A DNA stretch of 64,000 bases, taken from NCBI GenBank assembly GCA_000181795.3, contig CM012955.1, positions 13,178,704-13,242,703 of the forward strand, written 5' to 3'. The notes beneath the pieces were generated by a model, which was not told where the DNA came from, did not search any database, and saw only the letters and a list, made by a program, of their open reading frames with translations. This document shows positions 10,479-24,073 of this stretch, one piece after another. Each line of letters opens with the position of its first letter. Positions within the stretch are counted from its first letter, which is position 1. The translations under genes and the position numbers were made by a program. This DNA comes from Trichinella spiralis. Lineage: Eukaryota; Nematoda; Enoplea; Trichinellida; Trichinellidae.

Positions 10479-11974
10479 TCAGTAGTTTTTCCTCTTCGAC
10501 GATTTTATTATCTGCTTAAAATGATACAACTCTTCCCGCCAGCTATATAATTTATTTGGGATTCGATATGTTGATTCTGATGTTGATGCAGAGTCGTCTT
10601 CAAATTGCTGACCATGGTCTTTGAAAACCATCAATTCTTCGACGTTACCCAATGCAGACAAAATTGGAGGAGTGTAATCTTCATCACATGAAAAGTCGGA
10701 TTCTTTCAGACGCAACTGATTATCAATACGTTGTTTTAATAACATCTACAAAACAAACGTACAAAAACAATTATTTTCTCAATGTCCAGCTTTTCCAATA
10801 AGCATCCGATTATATTTTTCTTTCCATTAAAATCCGCACATCAACCCCAAAATTTACCACAGCATTTAAAACCAAAATAAAAGCAATAACGTAACATACC
10901 TCTTCAGTAGTCAATTCATCAATGCTGCGGTTTTCCATAACTGTGTCACCTAAAACGAGATGAACCGCAATAAATTACAACTGAAAATTATAATATTAAC
11001 AATCAAAAAATAAAGTTATAGGATGAAATTTTAGATGAACTCTTACCATTAAATCAACAGCAAACACTTTTCAAATAATTTAATACGAACCATAGGAATT
11101 TAAAAAAAGTAATCAAAAGACTTACGCAAAACAAATTCATAGTGAATAGAAATTATTATCAAGACGATATTCAAATTTTAATATTTTCCAAATTAATTAA
11201 CACAGTAAAATTTTATACAAATTATTACTTACGCATCTCACGAAGGATAGCTAAAACTTCATTTTCCGGCTAAAATGATTAGAAATACAATTATTAGAAG
11301 CAATTAAAATGAAATCGTTGTTCTTACAATGGTAAACATTGAAGGTGAACTATAGCGTCGATCGTTTTCATTTATTGCTTTCGTCGAGCTTACCCTGTAT
11401 TCAATAAATAAAAATTTTGAACTAACTAACACACTGCGCATAACAAATATCCCTACCGCATTAATTCGTCCTTAGGACTTTGTTTCACATCATCTACTTT
11501 CGCACATTTTTCACAACTGGCTTGCTCTCTTCCCAGTTCTTGTGTTTCCCAATCGTAAATCTTTCTTTCCACGGCGTTCAGCTTTCGCTTTACAAAAAAT
11601 AAAATATTATAACCAGCAAATAATACTTTCGATGAGTGAAGTCCTATCATACCACCGTATCTAATTTCGACAAAACCGTATTCATTATATAAATTTTCCA
11701 TTTCTTACTGTAAACTTGTAGTAACTAAACAAAATAAAATAATATAAAATCCGAATCTGAAATCAAACTTTCTACAATTAATATTTACTTCTTCATCAAC
11801 GTCAACGTCAACGTCGTCTGAGTCGTCGCTTAATGCAACATTATCGTCGTTGACTTTGCCAGCATCATTTGCTACTGCTTCTTTTTTTCCTTCTTCCTCA
11901 TCTGTTGCCTTTTCTTTGAGCTCGAGAACCAATATTTCTGCTTCTCGTGTTTCTCCATCGTCATTTATTTCCAT
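10479..11974 (-). CDS. Unrecognised acidic, coiled nuclear-type protein (269 aa, 7 exons)
   Basis: Exons on the minus strand: 11974-11789, 11724-11653, 11587-11457, 11394-11328, 11269-11233, 10949-10900 and 10745-10479. All junctions are GT-AG, the phases match throughout, and the total is 269 residues. Residues 1-62 are strongly acidic, ending in an Asp/Glu/Val run. Residues of about 63-105 (containing KLDTVRKLNAVERKIYDWE) look like an amphipathic coil. A second helical segment (PENEVLAILREM) is followed by a basic C-terminus (KSSKRKN). No signal peptide or membrane segment is present. I do not recognise the family; the composition suggests a chromatin or kinetochore complex subunit, which is inference. 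Exon 2 uses the acceptor after the pyrimidine-rich stretch at 11725-11745; a nearer alternative would create an early stop. Confidence 0.75.
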
Positions 11975-13584
11975 TTTAACAACTTATAACTGCCTATCTT
12001 TTCAGAAAACTTTTTGATTGTCACAATACTAAAATCACAAAAAAGTAGCAAAAACAAGCAAAATCATCCATAATGAGATGTTCAACAAATTCATAAGTTC
12101 ATACAGTAGCACTATTATGACCAATATTAAGGAACAGATAAATCAATAATGACAGTAAAAAAATTATAAAAAATAAATGCGACAAACACCAATAAATTAG
12201 TATAGTTGGTTGTTCTATTCTAAATCTATAAAATTCATTTAAAATAATGTAAACCTATTGAACAATATTCCCAGCATGCATCATTAATCGAAAGCAACCA
12301 CATTTAATAAAAATTAATGACACTTTAAAAACTCATACTATACACAGTATAACATATGTTCAAGTTTAATTTTAAAAAAAGTTGTCAAACAAATTTACAA
12401 TACATTGAAGGCGCCATTAAATTTTCATTAATAATAATATTTGGGAAATTATAATTATTTTTATAAAATACCGTAAAAAATAAGGTCCACGTGCAATATC
12501 GCGCATACATAGCTTACAGTAACTGTTTTGCGTTTCGTATTCGTTCAAGAAGGAGAATAAAGCAACAAAGCAAATAATTAGATAATTACAACAGAATGCC
12601 CTAATAATTCAGTTTAATCAGCAATTATATGTGAGCAAAAATCCAAGGCTAAAATTTAATGCATTGTTTGAAAAACTGTAAAAACATTGCTAATTGCGCT
12701 GTTTCCATTTTTTGTGCTTAGGTGAAATTCAAGACAACTAATTAGTAGCTGTTACTGACCCAAAATGTCATTCTTATAATAACAGCTAAAACAGATTTAC
12801 AAGCTGTGCCATTTTTTATTTTATTTTATTTTACTTGTCCAGTAAATTTTTTCTGCTTTATTTTAATCCTTATCACAAAATAAGCCATTGTATAAAGCAG
12901 TCAAAGAATAATAGTACCTAACATTGTAAATACATGAAGAGAACTTGAACTTTGCATAACTATTTCTGTCTTATTGCACATAAACATGAATAGTGAGGCA
13001 TAAATTTCTTCAAAGAAACTTACATTATTTATTTATATACTTGCTTAACTCAGATCTACAAACTACATAAATACTGCTCAGTATTAATTATATAAAATTG
13101 CCTCTTCCTTTTTTAAATAAAAAATTTTTTAATTTATTAGCACAATACAATGAAAAAATATGCATTATTTTGCAGACTATTTTACTGAGCGTTCAAAAAA
13201 TGCTCACGCAAACAAATGTCTTTCAAAAAATTATTCTTAAAATTGTAATTAAAACTTTCCTCTCTGAAAATCGTTATTAGTAAAAGTTTTCCGTGTTACA
13301 ATCTTTATAAATTAATCAAATAGTAATTTTCCTTTTAAATGTAAATCGGATTGGAACTGGGAAATGCGACAGGAAAAAGTTTGAAATGAAATGCTTAGCA
13401 TTTATGACGCATTTATACTCACCAATGAGATGTTCATGTTTTTATCAATAATTTTTGCTTTTCAGTAGACATTCCATTTTCCCCAAGACATGTCTCCACA
13501 GAGTAATGATACTGGAGACGGTAATTTTGAATTGCTTCCGCTTGGAAAAAAACATCTAAAAATCATTGCACTGACAAAACAAAA
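11975..13584. other. Divergent intergenic region, no gene seen
   Basis: 1.6 kb of AT-rich DNA between the start of the unknown minus-strand gene and the receptor gene. It should hold both promoters. No recognisable motif or credible frame was found. Confidence 0.6.
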
Positions 13585-15902
13585 ATGAATACAAGTAATT
13601 CAAATGCTTCAATGTATGACCGTGATTATGTTGTCTCAGCAAGCCAATTAACCGTGAGTGTTGGCTGTATAACAGTTATGAACAGTGCATTGGTCATTGT
13701 ATTGATATCCATGTTAAGCAGCGGTAGCAAAGAAATGGTATTTTTCCGAGGTAAGCATTGTTAACTGAAAACGGCGCAATAATTTTGCATTTTTTCTTCT
13801 TTTCATTAATTGTTATTAAAAGATATCGTTTGTTGAACAAAATACAACACTGAACCATATAACAGTGCATGGTATAATTCATTCAGTTGTTATATATTAT
13901 CTGCAGATGAAAATTGAAAAAATATTAATTTCTTACACTATTAGTCAGCAGTTTTAGCTTTTTATTTGCCTTTTATTCAATTCATGCTCTGCAATTGTAA
14001 ATGAAATGCAAATTTATGGATACCTGAAGAGGTAAATTAAAAGGTGAAGATTTATCATCAGAAAATTTTCCCTAAATGCATTCACATTTGCAATTAACTT
14101 CCAATAAAATATGTTTTCACCGAATTTATCACTTTCATTATAATACACTGGCATACTCAAATGTTTCGAATCGAATGAAAAGTGTAAAGTTTGTAGCATA
14201 TTATTGAATAAATAAATCTTCTAACGTAACCCATAACACTAACTCTGAAAATAGAAATAAATTAAAAAAGCACAATTATTGTTTCATGGTGTGCATTGAT
14301 TGAAAATATTTTTACAATTTACATTGATGATTTATTTTCTGATATTATTCCTCATTAATATGTTCTGAAAAATAAAAAATACTGCAATATTATTTAAATA
14401 TTTATCTATAAAATGTTGCATCATATTTTTCTAATTATTCAGTAATAAGTAAAACAACCTTTTCATTTCAAGGATTCAAATAGCGTAAAATTGATTTTGA
14501 TGCTTCTTTCACAGCTTCAGGACAGAAATAATCTAACAGCATATCAGCTTGACACGTATTAACAATAGCGTGACTGAGCTTTTTTACAATGCGTTCTAAT
14601 CATTTGTTTGACTGCAACTTTCAATCAAAAATATTGACAGTTTCCACACCAAACGCCTATCTCATTTGTGTTGTCTGAAATGAAAAATTTTAATTTATCT
14701 GATAGCAGGCAAGAATGAGCTCATCGTCAATGTCATAATTAGAAGAGCAAATAAATTTAAAGTAAAATTTGTGATAATTGAAAAATAAAATAAATGAAAA
14801 GGAAAAATTGTTGCGTACGCTTTTATTTACAAAAATGCCAATACTACACGCCGCTATTATTTCTTTCAATAACTGCAGCAGTGTTTATCGTAGAGAAAAT
14901 ATGAATAATGTGCAAATTTGGAGCAATCAAGATTTTTGATAGACAAATCTTTTGTTAAATATATCTAAAAATTAGACTTTCGATGATCTGCTAAAAGCTA
15001 ATAAAGTTGTCGTTCGATTTAATTTATAATTCATATAAATTTCAAATAAGTAATTTTTACAGTGATGTAAAGAAGGAACTTTTTTGTATGTATGTTTAGC
15101 TTTATGTATCAGCACCTTAATACTTGGTGTGGCTTATACAGCATCGGGAATACACCATTTTAATATTTTGAATGTGGGTGATTATGAAGTGACACCGTTA
15201 ATTTGCTTGATGGAAACGACATTCATTTGTCTATATGAAGTGGGCGAAACTTCTGGTGCTTTGATCTTGCTTCTCATTTCTTTGGATCGACTTATTGTCA
15301 TGACTTCCATGAGTCTTTACCAAAAGCTTACTCTTACCGTAACGGCTGCAGTGATGCAAGTTACGTATGCGTGTGGATTGACTGGGTTTCTTGGCGTTCT
15401 TGCTTACACGGCGCTAAGTGAAAGACGTTTTCATAAAATTTCATCATTATGCTTTCATGCAGACACCGTTTCAGAAACATATTACAACGTTCACGCTTAT
15501 TTTCTACTCACCGCTCACTGGCTGAGCTTGATAATTTACATTGTTGCACTGATTGTCATGCACAAGAATAACAACATTTCCAGCGATTCTGTTCGGATGC
15601 ACAGGTTGTTACGTGAAAAGAAAATTACTCAACGAATTTCGATGATCATTTTTTCTTCTGTCATCACACAGATTGTTCCAATGACGGCACTTGCTTCTAG
15701 CGCTGACACGTTGTATGACAACTTGGGCATGTATTTTTGGATTATTCATCCCCTGACTGTGCCGATTGAAATTATGCTCTGCTGTATGATGCGCTCAAAT
15801 ACTAAAAAGCTGTTGAAAAGTCGCTGGAACTATCTGCGAGGTCGAGTTCAAACAGTGACCATGAATGAAAGAAGTCATAAGGAAAGAACAATCACATCGT
15901 AA
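13585..15902 (+). CDS. 7-TM G-protein-coupled receptor, nematode chemoreceptor-like
   Basis: Two exons, 13585-13750 and 15100-15902, with a 1.35 kb GT-AG intron and matching phase, give 322 residues. The N-terminus has two N-glycosylation sequons (NTS and NAS near residues 2 and 7), then TM1 in exon 1. Exon 2 carries TM2 to TM7: hydrophobic segments begin near LCISTLILGVAY, TFICLYEVGE, and so on. At the end of TM3 the family DRY position reads LDRL, as in many nematode srsx-type receptors. A conserved proline (HPLTVP) sits in TM7, followed by a short basic cytoplasmic tail. It is a plasma-membrane sensory or peptide receptor by family; the ligand is unknown. It converges on the PiT gene with 356 bp between stops. 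Confidence 0.8.
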
Positions 15903-16258
15903 AATTGTCATTGTATTAAAAAAAGAACTTTCTCTGTTATGGACTCTATTTTAATTTATAAATTATCAATCATTATTGGCAATAAAGTACCAAAAATGAT
16001 TCCCTATCATCTTATTACCTTACTTGTCAATTAATTCGAAAATGATTATCAATTGTAAATGTCGCTTGTGATAAAACTAAATATTTCATTATTGTCTGTC
16101 AACTGTTATGCATGTCTCATATAATGGCTAATTCTTATTAAAACGGAGCTTTTATTATCAATGCATATCAATGGAGAACATTGGAATAATACTTGCGTTT
16201 ACAGTCATTATTTGCAGCATGAGACAGTCAATTTTAGATGAATGTGATTCGTATGAAT

Positions 16259-19200
16259 TTAAGGAATCAACGATAGGCAGGCAATAACAGCAGCACTAAT
16301 AAAACCTAAAGCATTTCCATGAAAGTAAATGTAATAAATTTTTGTTTCTCTACTTGAAAAATACCTGCAACAGGTATGGTAACAAGCCATGACAAAACTA
16401 TATTGCGGAAAGTACCCCAATTTACACCTTCAACTTGGGATCTAAGAAATCCAACAATGACGACTGAGCCCACTTTGCAATGCGTTGTGCTGATCGGGAC
16501 ACCAAGTTTGCTGGCAAAGAGGACTGTACTTGCTGCACCCATTTCAATAGCAAACCCACTGAAATTAATTTTAAAAGTTACAGCTATAAAGCAAAACTTT
16601 TGAAAACAACGCATATTTTGACAGATTGATGTGCTATTTATAACAATAATAAGAAAATTAATGATCTTCTTTCAGGTTTTCAAAATCGCTTTGTCATATT
16701 TTATTAGACTAATTTTAGAAATTAAAAAATAAATCAGTACATACCTTGCTGGAGAAATCTGTGTCAACCCTTCGCCAACAGTATAAATTACCAGATGGCC
16801 CAATGTCCAAAAACCCACGCACATTCCAAATGCCCCGTAGAACATTAACCAAATAGGTGTTTCTGCAGTTTCAGACACGTACCCATCTCTGTAAATTACC
16901 CATATTCCAACCAAAGGTGCCATAGCATTGCTGAACAACGAAAAATTGTCAATATTTAAATAATGCAAAATATTTTCATACCTGACATCATTTCCTCCGT
17001 GCGCAAAACTGGCAAAGCAAGCACTGAGTACCTGAAGAGAACTGAACAGCTTTCCAATACCGGGAAAATCATCCTTTATGTGGCAAAGCAGCATTCTTTT
17101 CATCTGTTTAATGTAAATTCTTAAATTGAAGCGTAAAGCCGTTTTAATGCAATCATACTTTGGTTTTTAATTTTTGAATGATATTCACATCACTTTTGTT
17201 TTCTTCCGCTTGAACTGCTAAAGCATAATGTCATGTTTTAACACAACACATAACACAACTCTTTTCACTTTTTTTAAAATTAAACTTCTTACATATATAA
17301 TGAAATTATTCTCAAAGTATTTCAATCTTTATGATGTTTTAATTTTTTAACTAAAGCTTATGTCATCATTACAAGCATAGATATTATTGTCATTTTTTGG
17401 TCTACATTATGAATAGGATCTGAAAATCTTCATTTGCTTAATTTAAAGCGGCTCAGCTTTTGCATAATTATCAACAAAATATACTTCAAAAATACTTTTT
17501 TTAAATGATAAAACATATTACAAGATGTTGGATGGGAAGTGACCATTTCAAGTGACTTCTGTGGACCAGGATAAATGTTTGCTCTTTTAGGGAGATAACA
17601 CGTTTCAACTTTGCTCATTACGTCAAATATAGTTTCAATATTTCCTAAATGTTCAATAAACGACTTTTACAAAATCAGTATACACTGATATTATTTCAAA
17701 ATGTGCATTTATTCTCTAGTAACGGAGCACAAAATTCCATTGTGCGCTATATTTGTTGCACTAATGCAAGCTTGCATAACATCCTCTTTATAACTGGTAA
17801 ATTTATTGTAGCACAGAGAAATTAAAAAAAGAAATTGAACACAATACAAGTTAAAAAAAGCAAAAAAAATCCGGCATCATAATTTTTCAGTAGTACAAAG
17901 AGTTATTTTATGAAAAATTAAATGAAAAAATATTTTTCATCATGAACAATGATCTCAAAAAGTAAAATTTTCATATATCACGAAATTTTTCAATAATGTC
18001 ATTTATAATGCTGCTGAATAACATCTCGTGAGAAAACTTTTATCAGCTTTATGGTATTTATAATTCCTGTGTAAATAAAATGCATTTACCTTGTTGACCA
18101 TCTTGAACGCCGCTGTTGTACGAATGAAATGTATTTAAGCCACTGGAATTTGAATTAATTCCATTAATTGGATGTTGATTCTTCATAAAGGGATAATTAT
18201 TGTCTGAAACGAGCAAGCTATTGGAATCAAACGAAGTCTGCAGGGAAATGAAATTCTTTTACTTTTTGGTGCTTCCATATTATAACTTATTAAACTTATG
18301 GGATTGATACTTTCAAATGCGTGATTTTCTTCTTGCTTTAGTAAATCAGCTTAAAAAAATAAATTTTAAAATTTATTCAAATCAAATCCAAATGAACTAC
18401 TGGTGAGAGCTTTTCGCAACCGAGGAACGGCAAATAATTGAATTAATAATGCAACAATCAGTCCTCCGAATATGCTAGCCAGAATGCCACCCCAAAGTGG
18501 TACCTCGTCCAAATGCAGCACTAAGCAAGAATAATAAAAAATAAATTTGAGAAAATAGCATTTGTTCATTAATCATTTACATTTTGACCCGTCAAGAAAC
18601 ACAGATAGTAAATTTATTGAAACAACAGCAAAATACCAAATTGGCAATGAAATTAAGCCACACTTGATTGGATTTTTCTAAACAGTATTATTCATTTATT
18701 TGTGTATTAAAATGCAACATTGTTTAAACTGCACTTTTTGAATAAAATCTAATCCTTCTAATCACTTACCGCTGACAATACTGTACAGCGTATTATCAAA
18801 TATAACATTGAAGAGATGAAACCAGATAAAAGAGGAGATATGAACCATGAGGCAACTAGAAAAACCAACCATGGAGAAAAACAAATGCCACTCTAAGATT
18901 ATCAAGTGAGAATGAACTTACCTATGCGTCCAATTTCAATCCAGTCAATTCCTCTTGTTCCACGAAGTACTAGTGAAAAGCCTACCGTTGCACCGACAAC
19001 ACTATGAGTCGCTGACACCGGAAGCTTTAACAACGTGGCAACCAGTAGCCAGGATCCACAGCCTACAATTTGAATTGTAAGCTTGTTTGCATTTGTGAAA
19101 TTTTACGCAGACCAGCTAATGTAGAAATCTGTCCTAACATTAACTGCTTCTCTGTATTGTTGTACAAATTGATGTCAACCACGCCTTTACGCATTGTATC

Positions 19201-20392
19201 CGTAACATTATAACCTGAAAGATTAAATTTAAATAATTTTAACTTATTTACTATGAAATAAGAATTTTTATTTTATTTTTGTTTGCTTCCAACTGCTATA
19301 TAAAACATATATCAATATTTTTTGCACTCAGTCACAAATGCATATGTAGATGTTTCTTGTAGCAAAAGCAAATTTTTTGAGTATGAATTATTAATTCTTG
19401 TTGATTAGCAATCATTCATGTAGAGAAAATGTTTTGCAAGTGAAAAAGTTTGCTGCAAATGCAGACCAAAAATATACCTCCAGCATTGGTTGTGCTGAAC
19501 GAAAGGCCAGAACCGCTTCGACGATGGTTTATGCATCAGTGAATATTACAGGAATTTTAATGCAACTGCTATTCAGAATAAATTTTTTGAAATTTTTAAA
19601 AACGTCAATTAATCAAATTTTCATGTTTTACTACAACTAAACCTGGTTAATATAAGAATCCCCATGATATAGAAAAAAAAATACTATAAATGATTAATGG
19701 GAAACGTAAAATTAGCATTATTTTTCTCATACTGCATGCTGGAACATGTATGCCATTACTGATATCATGGTTGAAAACTGGTTCAATTTATTATGATTTG
19801 CACTTGACAAAAATATTCTTTTGAAATATAAATATAAAGAAAAGCAATTAAAATTTTTTCTTAAATGTAGCAAGCACAAAAATGGGAACAGTAAACAAAA
19901 CAAGCACTATGACATTTTATACTAGTTTCATCTATTTTGGCTTTAAATAAAGCATATATGAAAATGATTTCATTTACATTTTAAAAATGAAAAGAATGCC
20001 TTTGACATTACAATAAAAGCTATCTGTATGCAAATAGAAGCAATATTTTAAAGTGGGCATTTACTTTGTTCGAAGAAATATCTCCTTCACAAACTAATAC
20101 TGAAATTTCATACTCTGAATTATGCAATTGCAAAAAAATAATATATAATCTGCTTCTGATAATGTAAAGTATTTTCATTACAAAAGCACATACCTATAAG
20201 AACGGCTCCAAGAGTTTCAAATATTGTTCCAAATATGTATGCATGGCGAAGTGTGAGCACTTTTGATCCCACGCTGGTTCCAAAATTGTTCGCCGTATCG
20301 TTAGCACCAATAGCGTAAGCCAAAATTAGAGCTATTATAAAAGCGACAATCAGTATCCAAAGTGTCTGAGATTGAAACTGCTCCAAATCCAT
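16259..20392 (-). CDS. SLC20A: Sodium-dependent phosphate transporter, SLC20/PiT family
   Basis: Thirteen minus-strand exons: 20392-20194, 19214-19113, 19062-18922, 18855-18770, 18677-18581, 18520-18401, 18349-18311, 18203-18090, 17217-17159, 17103-16982, 16930-16745, 16558-16365 and 16305-16259. The phases match throughout and give 501 residues. Both halves of the inverted PiT repeat are present: [15 protein letters not shown] from residue 29, and the [16 protein letters not shown] signature, with HGGND at about 354-358. About ten hydrophobic segments flank a polar cytoplasmic loop (roughly residues 248-330) encoded by exons 7-10, where the exact boundaries of the small exons 7 and 8 are least certain. 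The protein imports inorganic phosphate with sodium at the plasma membrane. It is shorter than vertebrate PiT1/2 mainly because the central loop is short. Confidence 0.93.
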
Positions 20393-23300
20393 GACGGATT
20401 AACAATGTAAATTGTCCTTTGACAAATAGAGAAAACTGCAAATTTATGGCTTAAGCAGAGATGTTTCAACAATGCCACAAGCTGCACCCTAAAAATACAA
20501 TTAATTTGATAAAAAAAGTAGAAGCCGTTAAATAAATTAACATGATCAGTAATTAATGACACATGTATAATTAAGTGAGTGATATTTATTTTATCAAATT
20601 AAAAATATGTACTAAAAGCAACAAAGTCGACTAAAATTTCACCGACAAATGCTCAGTGACATTTATAATGCACATTTAAACGTCTTCAATAAATATAGCT
20701 TAACCAGAGTTGATAAATTATTCGATGAAGTGAAAAGTGCAATTTCGTAACTTTTATGCACCAGTTTGATAGGAAACATTTGATTAAAAATCTTTTTTCA
20801 TTATTTTTTAAATATATTTTGTTGACATTTCGCTGAAATATTGCAGTAAAAAGTTCAATAAGCTTAAATATGATTTATAACTTTTGACTGATTTTTTTGA
20901 AATCGATGATGATACATTTTTGTTGACACGCAAAAAACTCTTAATTTGATTAATTAATTCTTCTTTTATTAACATTAATTTTTTAAACCAAAAAGAAACA
21001 AAACAAAATGAACGAGAATGAAAGTAAATTTCATGCTGTTAGAAGCTTTTGAATGTAGCAATGAAATGTAGCTTATTGTATGTTTACAAATTTGGTTATG
21101 GAAATTTCAAATTTTAATCAAACGCTCATCGAAACTGCGCTCAGTAGCCAAATAATGAATCAATCGTTCGAAAATATATAAAATATGCTTTTCAATAGTG
21201 TAAAAGAGAAGAGAGTCGTAAACGAAAATGACCATGCATTTTGAAGTGACATAGCTATATTATCGAATGATAAAGCTGACAAAAATTAGCCTTCTTCACT
21301 GAAGCTAAGTTGAGTATGTGAAGAATGCTTGTGAAGCAAAATTAATGCAAGAAACAGCAAGTAAATAAGCTTGGCAATGGAATTAAAAATAAAGTTTTAA
21401 TCACATCACCTACCGATAAGTGTAGCTTTTCTTAACTGAGCTAAACTTACTGAACTTTCAGTGCTATGCATTTTTTCTGAGAATCAGTCAATCGATCATC
21501 ATTTCAAGTGGCCTTCATAAAGCTTTAACTTCTGTGAGTGACAAAGCTGGCCAGCTGTTTGTAAAAAGCCAGTTTACTACTAGCTTGTAAAACGGATTGG
21601 CAATAATTCAGAGCAGAACGGAATAGCCAGTCAAATTCCAGTCAAATTGCCAATAATGCATCCGGTAAATTTTGTTGACGTAACCGGATATTATAGACAA
21701 AAATATGGGTGTGCTGAAATTTATTTTCTTTTGTATGTTTGCTATGAAATTAGCTGACTTGTTCATCTCATATTCAAGTGAACACACGCACACACATTTG
21801 GTTGCATTAATATTTATTAAATACTCGAAAGCAATTAATTTTCCAATGCCTTGATAATCATGCAAATAAATAATGACAACAATTTGCAAATCTCTGTGAT
21901 CTGTGACTTTCAGCGCTTATTTTCTGAACAATCAAACAATATTGCTTGTGCTATGAAATTGCTCTCAGCTATTCATCGATTCATTCAAGCTTGTGTGTGT
22001 ATGTTCGTTCGCTTGTGCGCGTAGGTGTTTGTAAAATAAACATTAAAACTCATAATTCTACACATACAGTTCAAACTACTTACTATAACTAGAGTTGTCT
22101 GCTTTAAGTATGCAATCAGCCTTTGATACAGCCAATGTGATAAGCATCTGATAGGAGAAAGAACATAAAAGCATCTTTTAATTTAAGCATTAAATTAATA
22201 AAAACAAGAAATAAATTATACATAATTTAATAATAATAATCATAAAATACTTAATCTGCTAAATGAAAATACCAGAAATACTTCCACACGCACCTGCGTT
22301 TGTGTCAGTCGGATTGCTATAAAAATTTTATTCATGAAAATAAAGTAAAATAAGGTGAATAAGTGATAATCTACAGTTCATAAATTTACATTTATTTTTG
22401 AATACAATTTTGATGTGCGGCATTGAAAAAGAGAATAAAACAAAAAATGACAATATTTTCTGCCGTAGGTCGTCAGTTGCTTTTATTGTTTGTTCAATAA
22501 TGTAAGCTTGCAGTATTTTCAAGGAAAACAGGTCGACTCAGAATTGCATTTTTCAAACTGTGCAACTTGCACTCTTTATTAAATGTTGTAATCACTGGCA
22601 ATCGAGTGATCAGTGCTTTTAATAATTTACAGTTTTTTTTAATTTTTTCACAACCACTTCACAACTGGTCGAGTAATAATTCACAAAAAAAGGATCAATA
22701 TTTGTCTGAGATATGTAAATTTCTTTAACAATTGCAAACTGTTGAAGAAATTTTTTCTGTAAATTGATTATGATTTAAATAAATCTACTTGTATGACAAA
22801 AGGAAAAACAAAACTGTAATTCAACATATGATGAATTTAATGCTTTACTTGTTGAATTGCATTTTGAAGAACACGATTTGAACTTAATTAAAACTGACAC
22901 CACACAGATACACTCACTGTGATAAATATTTTGCAAAAACAAAAAGCAAGCTCTTTTTACATAAAAACATATATAAATTGTGATTTAAAAAAATTAAACA
23001 AAATGACATCATGCCAAATTCAACATCTTCTAATCTAAGAACAAAGTTCAAATAGTGTACTGTGATGAAGTCAGTGATGATCAAGTAAATCAATAGTGAA
23101 AAATATTATCTTGTTGTTGATCTTGAAATTATTAATGTTTCAACATTAATGTTCTAATATTGAAGTGTAAAACAAGCTTTGATGGTTGAACTCATCACCA
23201 GTTCTAATCTATATACAGTAATGATGGCGTTGCCAAACCTTTGTCATTGCCTGACCAAATCGAATCCGAGCTCACCAGTGGTCACCAATGGTCGCAGTAT

Positions 23301-24073
23301 TGCAAAAAATGCAAATCCATCTTCGCCTACTATTCAGCTATTTTACGACAAACTAGTTGATTGAAATTAAATGAAGCTTATCTAACTGCAATTACATTTT
23401 TACTGCTAAATTGAATACAGTCTTTTCTTCTACACTTTCTCTCTTAATAATAATAATTTAAAAACAACTTATTTTCAAAGCTGAAAATCTCACCAATTGA
23501 CAGTCAGTTTATTGTCTTTTGTTTAATTAAAGCATTAAATTTGGATGCAAATTTGACATGGCAAAAAATTGTCATAATTATGTTTTTACAACCTAACAAA
23601 TAAAATAAAAGTTATAAAGTAATAGATCCCATCCCCAGCTATTCAGAATCAATTGTTATTTGTAGGTGCATGTGGACTTATCATCACTGATGCATAATTC
23701 AATAATGAAAGTTGCTCATTGCAAATATGCATTCACAGTAGTGAGTGTTTTTTGCTGTCAAAGTTGTGAGGAAATGTCAATTTCTCCATTTGAAGCAGTT
23801 TCATTTACGACAAAATAGAATAATTTTATTCTGTAAGCAGTTTTGCCGAATGTAATAAAAATTATTTACAACACATTACGTACATGCAAATGTTGACAGT
23901 TGAAGTTCAATACTGATGTGCTAAAGTTGATTTAAATGTTGAAATAATTTAAACAATACAAATTGTTCGAGTTGCTTTTAAAGAAAAAAGATATGCACAA
24001 CTTGATGTGAAGCCAGTAGGAATAACCCCTAACCAAAATCCACACTTTCCCAACACTAAGCATACTTACTTAC
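20393..24073. other. Intergenic, no firm gene; isolated coding-like fragments
   Basis: AT-rich DNA upstream of the PiT start. Two short coding-like stretches stand out. At 23219-23360 the plus strand reads a 46-residue frame after a plausible acceptor, while the minus strand has a strong GTGAGC donor in the same place. At about 21650-21720 the minus strand reads a short frame after a good acceptor. Neither could be tied to a gene with confidence. Confidence 0.4.
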
